Origin: Rhizobium sp. Root1220
GTDB taxonomy: Bacteria > Pseudomonadota > Alphaproteobacteria > Rhizobiales > Rhizobiaceae
Direction: 5' to 3'
NCBI RefSeq assembly: GCF_001426265.1
Contig: NZ_LMDG01000034.1
Coordinates: forward strand, 172,888 to 236,887
Length of the DNA stretch: 64,000 nt
Within the stretch, counting starts at the first letter, position 1; each line of letters opens with the position of its first letter. Below, in pieces: positions 7,233 to 14,882 of the stretch. The notes beneath the pieces are model-generated. The model was not told the DNA's origin, ran no database searches, and saw nothing but the letters and a program-made list of their open reading frames with translations. A program made the translations under genes and the position numbers.

Positions 7233-8009
7233 CTATCTAGCGTCGAGAATGGCGATGGCCTGCTCGTACACGGCACGGCTTCCAGCGGCAATGATGGAGC
7301 CGCCGCTTTCGGGACGTCCGCCGTCCCAGGTGGTGATGATGCCGCCGGCATTTTCGATAACCGGAATAATGCCGCCGACGTCATAGGGCTTGAGGCTGTT
7401 CTCGATCACCAGGTCGACATGGCCGGCAGCGAGAAGCGCGTAGGCATAGCAATCCGTACCGTAGCGGAACAAACGGACCTGGCTCTCGATCTCGCGGTAC
7501 TTCTCCATTTCGGCCCCGACGAAAAGATGTGGAGACGTGGTGAAGAGGATGGCGTTCGACAGCTGGCCGCAATCACGCACCTTGAGCCGGCGTTCGCCTT
7601 CTGGTCCGGTGTAGTGCGAACCGCTGGCATCGGCAAAATACCGCTCGCCGGTAAACGGCTGCTCGATCATGCCCATGATTGCCCGGCCATTCCGCTGCAG
7701 CCCGATCAGCGTACCCCAGACCGGCACCCCGGAAATGAATGCGCGTGTTCCGTCGATCGGGTCGATCACCCAGACATATTCGCGGTCGAGGCCTATACTT
7801 CCGTGTTCTTCGCCGAGGATGCCGTGATCGGGAAAATGCTCTTCGATCAGGGCACGGATGGCGACTTCGGCCGCCCTGTCGCCCTCGGTCACCGGATCGA
7901 AACCGCTTGACAGCTTGTTGGTCACGTCTAGGCCGGAGCGGAAGCGCGGCAGTGTCTCGGCCTTGGCGGCCTCCGCAAGACGGTTGAAGAACAAGCGGTC
8001 AGGAAGCAT
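7233..8009 (-). CDS. hisN: histidinol-phosphatase of the inositol monophosphatase family
   Basis: Mg-dependent phosphatase of about 258 residues that removes phosphate from L-histidinol phosphate in histidine synthesis. Family motifs are GEEHGS (metal-binding glutamates), VIDPIDGTRAFISG (the DPxDGT motif) and LKPYDVGGIIPVIENAGG near the C-terminus. The frame is open up to 8081 with two upstream ATGs, at 8063 and 8045. The ATG at 8009, giving MLPDRLFFNRLAEAAKAETL, was chosen as the usual family N-terminus. In Sinorhizobium the orthologue is often called simply a monophosphatase, and the location beside the alpha-r8 RNA and formylglutamate amidohydrolase matches. Activity on other sugar or inositol phosphates is not excluded. 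Confidence 0.85.
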   Translation of the reverse strand: MLPDRLFFNRLAEAAKAETLPRFRSGLDVTNKLSSGFDPVTEGDRAAEVAIRALIEEHFPDHGILGEEHGSIGLDREYVWVIDPIDGTRAFISGVPVWGTLIGLQRNGRAIMGMIEQPFTGERYFADASGSHYTGPEGERRLKVRDCGQLSNAILFTTSPHLFVGAEMEKYREIESQVRLFRYGTDCYAYALLAAGHVDLVIENSLKPYDVGGIIPVIENAGGIITTWDGGRPESGGSIIAAGSRAVYEQAIAILDAR

Positions 8010-8093
8010 GGCAAAATCCGTTCGCGTGACTGGACGGCGTTTCATAGCGGAAATGCGGATCATTGCAAACGAGAGGCGCAACTTTTAGCCGAC

Positions 8094-8110
8094 TGCACAT
8101 TATTTTTGCA
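8094..8110 (+). promoter_or_regulatory. NtrC-box-like dyad upstream of the small RNA
   Basis: TGCACA-N5-TTTGCA has the 17-base spacing of the NtrC consensus TGCACC-N5-GGTGCA, with two mismatches. It is centred about 58 bases before the predicted start of the small RNA. Nitrogen control of the MmgR RNA is reported in Sinorhizobium, which makes this a sensible candidate operator. Binding is inferred. Confidence 0.45.
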
Positions 8111-8124
8111 TCGCAATATAATGC

Positions 8125-8153
8125 TTGACAATTGTGCATCGCAGCAGTAGCTT
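8125..8153 (+). promoter_or_regulatory. sigma-70 promoter of the alpha-r8 small RNA
   Basis: C-TTGACA (8125-8130) fits the rhizobial CTTGAC -35 preference. After 17 bases comes TAGCTT (8148-8153). The predicted start is near 8160, just before the first hairpin of the RNA. Confidence 0.65.
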
Positions 8154-8159
8154 CCAATC

Positions 8160-8234
8160 ACAGTCTCTGACTGTAAATACCCTCCTTGGGTGTTTCCTCC
8201 CTAGACTTGGACCGCCGCGAGGCGGTCTTTTTTT
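8160..8234 (+). ncRNA. mmgR: alpha-r8 family trans-acting small RNA (MmgR-like)
   Basis: About 75 nt. The visible structure is a 5' hairpin CAGTC-TCT-GACTG (8161-8173), a small hairpin ACCC-TCCTT-GGGT (8179-8191), an unpaired pyrimidine-rich stretch TTTCCTCCCT (8193-8202) able to pair with Shine-Dalgarno sequences, and a terminator GACCGCC-GCGA-GGCGGTC followed by a run of eight T (8210-8235). In Sinorhizobium the alpha-r8 RNA MmgR lies between a monophosphatase gene and an N-formylglutamate amidohydrolase gene, exactly the order seen here. MmgR is an Hfq-associated RNA linked to polyhydroxybutyrate granules. Identification rests on synteny and architecture; no covariance search was run. Confidence 0.82.
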
Positions 8235-8248
8235 GTGCCTGGAAACGG

Positions 8249-9130
8249 TTATTCGGCGGCAAGCGCGCTGTCGGTCGCGAACTTCGCTACATAGACCGCC
8301 ATCTCCCGCATGAAGCCGGTGATCGCCTTGGCGATCACCGCGAAATCCCCACGCTTCTCCAGCGTGACCTCATCGACATATATCGCACGATTGACTTCGA
8401 TCTGCAGCGCATGCAGACCCCGCGAGGGACGACCATAGTGCTCGGTGATAAATCCGCCGGCATAGGGCTTGTTGCGGATCGCGGTGAAGCCCATCTCCTC
8501 GAAGATGGCGACGGCGGCGCGCGAAAGCTCGGCCGATGCACTGGTGCCATAGCGGTCACCAATGATGAAATCCGGCCGTGTATTGCTGCCGGCGACCCTG
8601 ACATTGCCGGGCATGGAATGGCAATCAATCAGCACTCCGAAGCCGAACTGCACATGCGTGCGGGCGATCAGTCGCCTCAGCGCCGCATGATAGGGCTTGT
8701 AGACGCTCTCGATCCGATCGAGCCCCTCCTCGACCCGAATGCGCCGGCCGTAGATTTCCATGTTCTCCGCGACAATGCGCGGTATCGTCCCAAGGCCGCC
8801 CGCCACCCTCAGCGAATTGACGTTGGCATAGGGCGGCAGCATCCCATCGAACATGCGCGGATCGAGTTCGTAGGGCTCGCGATTGACGTCGAGATAGGCG
8901 CGCGGAAAATTGGCAACGAGGAACGGTGCGCCCAGCGCATTCGCATCACCGAACAGTTCGTCGACGTAGTGATCCTCCGAACGCCGGATTGAAATGCCTT
9001 CCAGGCGCGATTGGGCGATAAATTCCGGTGGATAAATGCGGCCGCTGTGGGGGGAGTTGTAAACGAAGGGGATGGCATGTGACACGGGCTCCCGGATCTC
9101 AAAAAGCTCGTATTCGGGGATTTCCTGCAC
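8249..9130 (-). CDS. N-formylglutamate amidohydrolase family protein
   Basis: Zinc-dependent hydrolase expected to convert N-formyl-L-glutamate to glutamate and formate (histidine degradation, HutG-type) or to act on a related N-acyl amino acid. Motifs are VYNSPHSGRIYPPEF near the N-terminus, FGVLIDCHSMPG (metal ligands) and EVNRAIYVDE near the C-terminus. The frame is open to 9202, but the GTG at 9130 gives the expected start MQEIPEYELFEIREP and is preceded by a purine-rich stretch, so it was chosen. The gene lies between the alpha-r8 RNA and cpdR1 and not in a hut operon, so its real role may differ from histidine catabolism. Confidence 0.85.
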   Translation of the reverse strand: MQEIPEYELFEIREPVSHAIPFVYNSPHSGRIYPPEFIAQSRLEGISIRRSEDHYVDELFGDANALGAPFLVANFPRAYLDVNREPYELDPRMFDGMLPPYANVNSLRVAGGLGTIPRIVAENMEIYGRRIRVEEGLDRIESVYKPYHAALRRLIARTHVQFGFGVLIDCHSMPGNVRVAGSNTRPDFIIGDRYGTSASAELSRAAVAIFEEMGFTAIRNKPYAGGFITEHYGRPSRGLHALQIEVNRAIYVDEVTLEKRGDFAVIAKAITGFMREMAVYVAKFATDSALAAE

Positions 9131-9318
9131 TGTCTTCCCTCTGTCCCATGCTAAACTGCCGCTTCTTAGCCCATGTTGCCAGTTGCAGGGCACCAAGTCC
9201 ATACTATCTCATGGGGATGAAGCCGCGGACAACCTCTTCACCGGTTGTTTACTGGCCGAAATCTAGTGTAGATGGCTAGAGCCTCACGCATAATTTCCAC
9301 GGATCAGCGGTCTGGATA

Positions 9319-9681
9319 ATGACTCAGAAGATACTTCTTGCAGAAGACGACAACGACATGCGCCGCTTTCTTGTGAAGGCGCTCGAAAAGGCGGGATACA
9401 AGGTCCTCTCATACGACAACGGCGCCAGTGCCTATGACCGGCTTCGCGAGGAACCTTTTTCTCTCCTGTTGACCGATATCGTCATGCCGGAAATGGACGG
9501 AATCGAGCTCGCGCGACGCGCGACCGAGCTGGATCCCGACCTCAAGGTAATGTTCATCACCGGCTTTGCAGCCGTCGCGCTGAACCCTGATTCGAAGGCT
9601 CCGAAGGATGCAAAGGTCCTTTCCAAGCCTTTCCACCTTCGCGATCTGGTCGACGAAGTGAACAAAATGCTTGCCGCATAA
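9319..9681 (+). CDS. cpdR1: single-domain response regulator CpdR1
   Basis: Receiver-only protein of 120 residues. All receiver landmarks are present: acidic pair Asp10/Asp11, phosphoacceptor Asp53 in LLLTDIVMPEMDG, Thr in MFITGFA, and Lys in KVLSKPFH. In Caulobacter and Sinorhizobium unphosphorylated CpdR positions ClpXP at the pole and promotes CtrA turnover, while CckA-ChpT phosphorylation blocks this. In Sinorhizobium cpdR1 is needed for bacteroid differentiation. The position next to the formylglutamate amidohydrolase gene matches Sinorhizobium. Identification is strong on both sequence and neighbourhood. Confidence 0.92.
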   Translation: MTQKILLAEDDNDMRRFLVKALEKAGYKVLSYDNGASAYDRLREEPFSLLLTDIVMPEMDGIELARRATELDPDLKVMFITGFAAVALNPDSKAPKDAKVLSKPFHLRDLVDEVNKMLAA

Positions 9682-9764
9682 GGGATCGCGCGGCGCGCGT
9701 CACAAATCCGAAAAAAGCCTATTGACGGCAAAAAGGGTTTGTGGTCTATGCGCCGCCATCGGAT

Positions 9765-9839
<75 letters not shown>

Positions 9840-10147
9840 TCCGATCTTCTCACCAAGTCAATGGCTTAGCGATTGGGCACCGATCGTAACAATCCATCGC
9901 TGCCTCACGACAGTCCCGGCGTGAAGCCTTGCAATGACGACACGTCGCAAGTGAAATGCGATGGATCAGGCTCGGGTCCGCACTCGCGGCCGCAACACCG
10001 CTTCAAGACCGCTCACCAAGCTGGAGAATGCCAAAACGTTGGCACGCCCACCGAAAAGCCGCCCGGAGTGAGCGGCTTGTGGATTTTCAGATATGGGATC
10101 CTCTAGGGCCTACGTTGCAACCCGCGGGAAGTTCGGCTTGGCTGAGC
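9840..10147. other. intergenic region downstream of tRNA-Val
   Basis: About 300 bases with no convincing gene. It contains a 7-bp stem AAGCCGC / GCGGCTT (10056-10078), probably the terminator of the convergent acyltransferase or of the tRNA. There is also a 10-base copy of the tRNA 3' end, CACGCCCACC (10043-10052). That copy is too short to call an attachment site. Confidence 0.4.
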
Positions 10148-11209
10148 TTACGCGGCTCTCGCAAAACCGATTTTACCCCAGTGAGCGGCGGCGGTAATGC
10201 AGACAAGAATGGTCGCGACACCCGTCAGGTAGACCAAGACGCCCCCACCCCACGCCAACCAGATGCCCGCCATCGCATAGGTCAACGGGATGCTTAACGT
10301 ATAGCAGAGCAATGTCGATTGCCCGATCGCCGACACGACGCGGGACGCTCTGGTGTTCATCAGTTCATCACCCAACAGGACGGCAATCGAGAACAAGAAC
10401 ATTATGGCCAGAGCGGAGTGCACGACCCTGATGGGAGAAAGGGTCTCCTTGTCGGCTGGCAGGCCTGGAACGTACCCCCACAGGGCAAGCCGATGGTACA
10501 AGGCTGCGCCGACGAACGCCGTGATCACCAGGCTTGCCCGCACAGGCGAGGCCGACAGCCAGTTCGACAGTCTTACATGAAGGCTTGTTTTTCCGGCCAC
10601 GATGCCAAGGAAGAAGAGCAGCTGCCATGCAAACGGATTGAAGTTCCATTGCCAGTCACCCTCGGGCGAGCCTCCCGGCAAATTTAGCACGGGGACGAGC
10701 TGAGCAGCACCGTAGACCGCGACACTGGTCGCGACCGCCAGGGCAGGCGAGCGGCGCAGCAACCAGACGAAACTCGGCGTCACCAACATCAGAACGACAT
10801 AGAGCTGAAGGACGCCCAACAGATCCGGGTGCTGGAAAAACGCCAGAAACGTCAAGGAACCCACAAGTGGGCGGTCCAATGTAAATTGCGCTGACACCAC
10901 CTCGCTTATTGCTGGAAAGAGGCAAGCGACCAGCATCGCCGCTATAAAGGCTGCAAGATTATGCTTGTACAGTTCCCATGAGCGATACCGAATGCGTCGA
11001 GCGTAGTCATCCTTCTTCAGATATACCAATCCGATCATGTACCCGGACAGGACGAAGAATATCTCCGCCGCAGATGAGTAACCAACGGTGGTCAACGTTG
11101 GAATTTTCGGGCTGTCGTATCCAAGCTCCTGGATCATCGAGCCGAAATGATTGATGGCAATTGTAATCATTGCCACGCCCCTGATTAGATCAAGCTTGAT
11201 ATCTCTCAT
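10148..11209 (-). CDS. OpgC-family membrane acyltransferase
   Basis: Integral membrane protein of 353 residues with about ten spans. The N-terminus MRDIKLDLIRGVAMITIAINHFG, with RG and NHF, and the segment GYSSAAEIFFVLSGYMIGL are the signature of the OpgC/acyltransferase-3-like family. OpgC transfers succinyl groups from succinyl-CoA to osmoregulated periplasmic glucans. In rhizobia relatives also decorate other surface glycans, so the acceptor is uncertain. It lies alone beside tRNA-Val, with a short possible gene directly upstream on the same strand. The start ATG at 11209 has AGGGG just before it. Confidence 0.82.
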   Translation of the reverse strand: MRDIKLDLIRGVAMITIAINHFGSMIQELGYDSPKIPTLTTVGYSSAAEIFFVLSGYMIGLVYLKKDDYARRIRYRSWELYKHNLAAFIAAMLVACLFPAISEVVSAQFTLDRPLVGSLTFLAFFQHPDLLGVLQLYVVLMLVTPSFVWLLRRSPALAVATSVAVYGAAQLVPVLNLPGGSPEGDWQWNFNPFAWQLLFFLGIVAGKTSLHVRLSNWLSASPVRASLVITAFVGAALYHRLALWGYVPGLPADKETLSPIRVVHSALAIMFLFSIAVLLGDELMNTRASRVVSAIGQSTLLCYTLSIPLTYAMAGIWLAWGGGVLVYLTGVATILVCITAAAHWGKIGFARAA

Positions 11210-11234
11210 TAATGCCCCTGATTGTTTAGGCTTC

Positions 11235-11534
11235 CTACGGTGTATCCGGACGCGCGGTTCCGGAACTCTTGCTGGAGTGCTTCACAGCCCGATGCGTGCC
11301 GGCTGTGACGCTGTGATCGACGCCATTTGACAAGGGCCAAATTCCACGGCCAATGATCAGGACCCACAACGCGGCAGAGAAGGCGGTATCGACTAACAGA
11401 TAAATCGCACGGTTCGTGTCATGGCGAATCTTCGCGCATAGGTTATCGTTTACCTCGAATTCGTCAACCCCGAGTAAGCGCCCGTATCGTCGCGAGGCAT
11501 ATTGCGAGACATCGGGTCCTTCCGCCGCAACCAC
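11235..11534 (-). CDS. possible small membrane protein or gene remnant
   Basis: Frame of 99 codons with GTG start 25 bases upstream of the acyltransferase gene, same strand. It has one plausible hydrophobic span (AIYLLVDTAFSAALWVLIIG) in the middle. There is no clear ribosome binding site and the GTG is the only start after an upstream stop. It may be a real partner of the acyltransferase gene, or the tail of a lost gene. No family recognised. Confidence 0.3.
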   Translation of the reverse strand: MVAAEGPDVSQYASRRYGRLLGVDEFEVNDNLCAKIRHDTNRAIYLLVDTAFSAALWVLIIGRGIWPLSNGVDHSVTAGTHRAVKHSSKSSGTARPDTP

Positions 11535-11683
11535 GGGATTGCTTGGCCGTGTCCGGAGATGGCCTGCCCATCAAGCTGGCGGCTCGACCAATTTCGAACA
11601 CAGAACAATGGCATGGCGCTGCCCATCAATGGCTTGCCGCCGATTTGCGGCGCGCCGCAACCACTTGCTTGCGAGGGATCGAA

Positions 11684-12163
11684 ATGAAAATGCTAACTTT
11701 GGCCGCGGTTGCGCTGTCCGCGACATTGCTTGCGTCCGCTGCCGGTGCAGCACCACAGAACTTTCCTGGTGCACCTGGTGCCCTGACGCTGGCCGGCAAA
11801 TGCGCCAAGCTCGTCGCCGGCAAGGTGGATGCGACGAAGGGTTGCGGAAATGAACTCGCCAGCGTCACGCTCGTCAACGGACAGGTAACGCTCATCTTTA
11901 CCTCCGGCGGCAAGATGCTGGGCTTCCAGGGCGACGGTACCGCGATCAAGCCGGCCGGCAACGGCAATATCAGCCTGCCGCTCAGTCTCGTCGTCACCGG
12001 TGTCGGAAAGCAGATGACCGGCCAGGTCAAGGTTGCCGGAACCTGTACGATGGGCAACCCATACGGTGGCAAGCCTGTCGCAATCGAATGCACGGCCAAG
12101 AGCAAGGACACCGACTTCGCCGGCCACTTCAGGACCAACGGCAAGGCGCCGAAACAGAAGTAG
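11684..12163 (+). CDS. secreted hypothetical protein
   Basis: Exported protein of 159 residues with a clean Sec signal peptide (MKMLTLAAVALSATLLASAAGAAP, cleavage after AGA-A). The mature part is a compact, Gly- and Val-rich, probably all-beta domain with two cysteine pairs (Cys in AGKCAK and KGCGN; AGTCTM and IECTAK), which suggests disulfides in the periplasm. The frame is open further upstream, but the ATG at 11684 has GAGG in front and opens the signal peptide. No known family was recognised. It is convergent with the nuclease-fold gene, 25 bases away. Confidence 0.7.
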   Translation: MKMLTLAAVALSATLLASAAGAAPQNFPGAPGALTLAGKCAKLVAGKVDATKGCGNELASVTLVNGQVTLIFTSGGKMLGFQGDGTAIKPAGNGNISLPLSLVVTGVGKQMTGQVKVAGTCTMGNPYGGKPVAIECTAKSKDTDFAGHFRTNGKAPKQK

Positions 12164-12188
12164 TATTTCGCTCAGGCGCCGGCCGCGC

Positions 12189-12887
12189 TCAGGCGCACCA
12201 GGGGCCGCTGCCGGGCTTGCGGGCAAGGCCCTCGTCGATCAGCTGCACGCCGACCGATCGACCATCGCGCGAGATCACCCGCGGCGTGCCGCCCTTGCCG
12301 GGCTGCCCCGCCGCATTCATCGCGAAGGATCCGGCGTTAAGAATGCTGAGCAGGCGCAGCTTTGCGGCGAACCCCGAACGCCTCTCGCCGTCGCAACGGG
12401 CATTGTCGATCCCCGGACTGACGATATCGGCGATGACGATCTTCTCTCCCTTGTACCAGAAGGTGCCGCCATCGGCGACGCAGTTGATGTGTTCGCCCTG
12501 CCCGCAATAGCCGAACGCCGCCTTGGCGGTTACCGCCTGCGCAGGGGAAATCGAGACCGGTATCGCCCTCTCGGGAGCAGGCGCCGGCGCCTTGGCCGGA
12601 AGCGGCACTGTATCGGGGGGCAGGATACGCGAAGCCGCGGAAATCGACGCCGTCTGCTTCGGGCCCGGATCTGGGGCCGTGTCGCGTCGCGCCACCGAAA
12701 CGGGACGCGAGGCAGTGGGCGCTGGCGTGTGCGCGGCCAGCATCGGCTTCACGCTCTTCCAGTTGTCGTAGACTGCGATCCCGCCGACAGCCATGATGCC
12801 GACGAGCGCCCAGGGAAGCGCGCTGCCGCCACCCCGCCCCTTCGATCGTGCTGGTGATTTGCGGCGGCGTGTCGTTGTCTTGGCCAT
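12189..12887 (-). CDS. membrane-anchored thermonuclease-fold protein, probably without nuclease activity
   Basis: Protein of 232 residues: a basic cytoplasmic N-terminus (MAKTTTRRRKSPARSKGRG), one span (ALPWALVGIMAVGGIAVY), a Pro/Ala-rich linker of about 75 residues and a C-terminal domain (about 130-232). That domain follows the staphylococcal-nuclease pattern: INCVADGGTFWYKGEKIVIADIVSP, AAKLRLLSILNAG, and RDGRSVGVQLIDEGLARKPG. Compared with active members (DGDT, R in the following strand, DTPE), this copy has DGGT, Val instead of Arg, and VSPG, so metal- and phosphate-binding residues are missing. The start at 12887 has AGGA nine bases before it. Function unknown. Confidence 0.72.
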   Translation of the reverse strand: MAKTTTRRRKSPARSKGRGGGSALPWALVGIMAVGGIAVYDNWKSVKPMLAAHTPAPTASRPVSVARRDTAPDPGPKQTASISAASRILPPDTVPLPAKAPAPAPERAIPVSISPAQAVTAKAAFGYCGQGEHINCVADGGTFWYKGEKIVIADIVSPGIDNARCDGERRSGFAAKLRLLSILNAGSFAMNAAGQPGKGGTPRVISRDGRSVGVQLIDEGLARKPGSGPWCA

Positions 12888-12987
12888 CTGTCCGAATCCT
12901 TTGAGCGCCGGATTATCGCCGTGCAATCCTTTCGGAAAGGTTGGCGGCACGGATTTGGAACGACGAACTTTGCATCTGATCGCCATA

Positions 12988-13016
12988 TTGACGCATCAAT
13001 TGTGCCCTAGACTTAA
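12988..13016 (+). promoter_or_regulatory. candidate sigma-70 promoter before the phosphatase gene
   Basis: TTGACG (12988-12993), a 17-base spacer and ACTTAA (13011-13016) lie some 85 bases before the phosphatase start. The -35 is good and the -10 weak. Confidence 0.35.
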
Positions 13017-13099
13017 TCGTGTAATTTTGGTCGCCTCTGGTATCGGGACGCCGTGGCCTCATATTATGGCGTGTTGCAGGCCTGCATGAAGATACGAGT

Positions 13100-13663
13100 A
13101 TGAAGCGTCGTTATTTTGCATTTCTGAAATGGCCCGTGCGGCTCACTCTGGCCGCAGGCATCGCCGTGCTCGCACATGCCGGGATTGGCCAGCTCTCCGG
13201 CAATTTTCACGAAGTGATCGCTGGTGAACTCTACCGCTCCGCCCAGCCGAACGGCTCGGACATCAAGCACTACGCCGCGACTTATGGCATCAAGACCATC
13301 CTGAACCTGCGCAATGAACAGCGTAGGGGCTGGTACGAGGAGGAAGCAACGGCAGCGGCGGAGAACGGCATCACACTGATCGATTTCCCGATGTCGTCAA
13401 CGACGGTTCTCCCGGTCGCCGACGCGCAGCGGCTTGCCAAAATCATGGGCGAAGCACCAAAGCCGCTCCTCATTCATTGTGAACACGGGTCCAACCGCAC
13501 CGGCCTGGCTTCCGCCATCTATGTGGGCGCGGTCAGCAAGTCGAGCGAAACCTTCGCCGAATTCCAGATGAGCCCTTACTTCGGAAACTTCTCGATCCTC
13601 GGCCTCAGCCGTTACGCGCTTTACCAGTCCTGGGACCGCTATGAGGAAACCATCGGTTTCTGA
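13100..13663 (+). CDS. membrane-anchored dual-specificity protein phosphatase
   Basis: Cysteine phosphatase of 187 residues. The active-site loop HCEHGSNRTG (Cys127, Arg133) matches C-x5-R-T/S, and the segment GELYRSAQPNGSDI is typical of the Siw14/DSP-like bacterial group. An N-terminal hydrophobic stretch (VRLTLAAGIAVLAHAGIG) probably anchors it with the catalytic domain in the periplasm, or it is a signal peptide. The general acid is probably one of the residues around DFPMSS. The substrate could be phosphotyrosine or an inositol or lipid phosphate. It is followed 59 bases later by an MgtC gene on the same strand. Confidence 0.85.
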   Translation: MKRRYFAFLKWPVRLTLAAGIAVLAHAGIGQLSGNFHEVIAGELYRSAQPNGSDIKHYAATYGIKTILNLRNEQRRGWYEEEATAAAENGITLIDFPMSSTTVLPVADAQRLAKIMGEAPKPLLIHCEHGSNRTGLASAIYVGAVSKSSETFAEFQMSPYFGNFSILGLSRYALYQSWDRYEETIGF

Positions 13664-13722
13664 TCGCCCCGAACAAAGCGGGCGGCTACGCGTTAGTCCG
13701 CAAACGCTGCGGGGAGGACAAG

Positions 13723-14229
13723 GTGGACCTGATCATTGCGGACATGTTTCCTGAATCACGGCTGCACTATCCGGTAATCTTTGCGCGGCTGTTCGGTGCG
13801 GTCGTGCTGGGTGGCCTGATCGGCTTCGAGCGTGAAGCACGTGACCAGCCGGCCGGCTTCCGGACACATATACTTGTCAGCCTGGCTGCGGCCCTCTTCG
13901 GCATTCTCTCAATAGAAGCTGTACATATGCCGGCCTTCGCCAATGATCAGCAGGTACGGATCGACCCGTTGCGCGTTATCGAGGCGGTAACCGCCGGCGT
14001 TGCCTTCTTGGCAGCCGGAATGATCGTGTTTTCAAGAGGGCGGGTAAAGGGTCTCACAACGGGTGCCGGCATGTGGCTGTCCGGCGCGATCGGCCTTACG
14101 GTCGGGTTCGGATATTGGCCGGTCGCCTTCTTTGCGACAATCACCGCGATCTGCGTCCTTTTCGTCTTCCACAGGCTGGAGCCAAGATCGACTGCGGACC
14201 AAGCGAAAGGCAACGGTAGCGACAGTTGA
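13723..14229 (+). CDS. MgtC/SapB-family membrane protein
   Basis: Inner-membrane protein of 168 residues with four or five spans. FARLFGAVVLGGLIGFEREARDQPAGFRTHILVSLAAALF is the conserved MgtC N-terminal signature, followed by VTAGVAFLAAGMIVFSRGRVKGLTTGAGMWLSGAIGL. MgtC proteins support growth at low magnesium and inhibit or modulate the F1Fo ATPase in pathogens; this short form lacks the C-terminal cytosolic domain of Salmonella MgtC. The start is GTG at 13723 with GGAGG upstream. A hairpin follows the stop. Confidence 0.85.
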   Translation: MDLIIADMFPESRLHYPVIFARLFGAVVLGGLIGFEREARDQPAGFRTHILVSLAAALFGILSIEAVHMPAFANDQQVRIDPLRVIEAVTAGVAFLAAGMIVFSRGRVKGLTTGAGMWLSGAIGLTVGFGYWPVAFFATITAICVLFVFHRLEPRSTADQAKGNGSDS

Positions 14230-14231
14230 AA

Positions 14232-14256
14232 GACGCCCAGCGGATAGCCGGGCGTC
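14232..14256 (+). terminator. hairpin after the MgtC gene
   Basis: GACGCCC (14232-14238) pairs with GGGCGTC (14250-14256) across an 11-base loop right after the stop codon. There is no T-run, so it is a weak or bidirectional terminator shared with the convergent small gene. Confidence 0.5.
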
Positions 14257-14262
14257 GCATCG

Positions 14263-14430
14263 TCATGGCTGCGGGATTGCGATAGTCGATACGTCTTTCA
14301 TCCGCATCCCGAGAGACTGAGCCGGCGTCACATTGGCTGGCTCAAGATCCATCTCGATGCGCTTGGCGTCCCGAAGCGCCTGCCATTCGATCTCATGTCG
14401 CAGATGTATGTCGTGCGGTACTATTCTCAT
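14263..14430 (-). CDS. 55-residue hypothetical protein
   Basis: Short gene of 55 codons, MRIVPHDIHLRHEIEWQ to VSTIAIPQP. GAGG lies four bases before the ATG and the composition is helix-friendly and charged (RHEIEWQALRDAKRIEMDLEP). It lies 24 bases downstream of another small gene on the same strand, so the two probably form a small operon. No family recognised. The ribosome binding site, the sensible composition and the tandem arrangement make a chance ORF less likely. Confidence 0.5.
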   Translation of the reverse strand: MRIVPHDIHLRHEIEWQALRDAKRIEMDLEPANVTPAQSLGMRMKDVSTIAIPQP

Positions 14431-14454
14431 ATGCCCTCGCAATTGAATCTATGG

Positions 14455-14721
14455 TTATGGCTTGCTGGGTATGGTTTGCGGCCGCTTCCCGCCGCTCGCA
14501 CCGTCTTTATCGGCAGCAGCCTGCGGCCCGCCCTTGGAGAGATCCCCACCGCTCACATGCGCGGGAACATGCACATCGTGCAGTACGCCCGGCGTAAGCG
14601 TCAGATCGACCTGATGCGGCGGCATTACCTGCGCGTTCTTCATGCGGTTCGGTCGAGCGCGTTTCATACGGTCGGACGTCTCGGTGCGTTTGTCGGGAAT
14701 ATGGGTCGAAGTGTTCATCAT
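14455..14721 (-). CDS. 88-residue basic hypothetical protein
   Basis: Hydrophilic, basic and Pro-rich protein (starts MMNTSTHIPDKRTETSDRMK, ends GGKRPQTIPSKP) with no signal peptide or span. The start at 14721 is decided by AAAGGAGG directly upstream; the open frame continues further but without a site. It heads a probable two-gene unit with the 55-residue gene. It is likely disordered or nucleic-acid-binding by composition only. It is divergent from the terC leader. No family recognised. Confidence 0.55.
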   Translation of the reverse strand: MMNTSTHIPDKRTETSDRMKRARPNRMKNAQVMPPHQVDLTLTPGVLHDVHVPAHVSGGDLSKGGPQAAADKDGASGGKRPQTIPSKP

Positions 14722-14834
14722 CGGCCTCCTTTTTTTGCAGCACGCAAGCGACTGTTCCCATCGCTCAACCCAAGTGGAACGACGGATAGCTCGAAAGGTT
14801 CCCGTAAAACGCCGCGATGTCCGGCACGTCGATC

Positions 14835-14862
14835 TTGACTGTCGCGATAAGTTCACTACCTT
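14835..14862 (+). promoter_or_regulatory. candidate sigma-70 promoter of terC
   Basis: C-TTGACT (14835-14840), 16 bases, then TACCTT (14857-14862). A start near 14870 would give a leader of about 225 bases before terC, which includes the structured region described next. Confidence 0.45.
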
Positions 14863-14882
14863 CGCCTTATCCCGCAGCCTCA

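Noticed and set aside
10043..10052. Ten-base copy of the tRNA-Val 3' end as an attachment-site repeat
   Set aside because: It is too short and has no integrase gene nearby; a 10-base match in GC-rich DNA can be chance.
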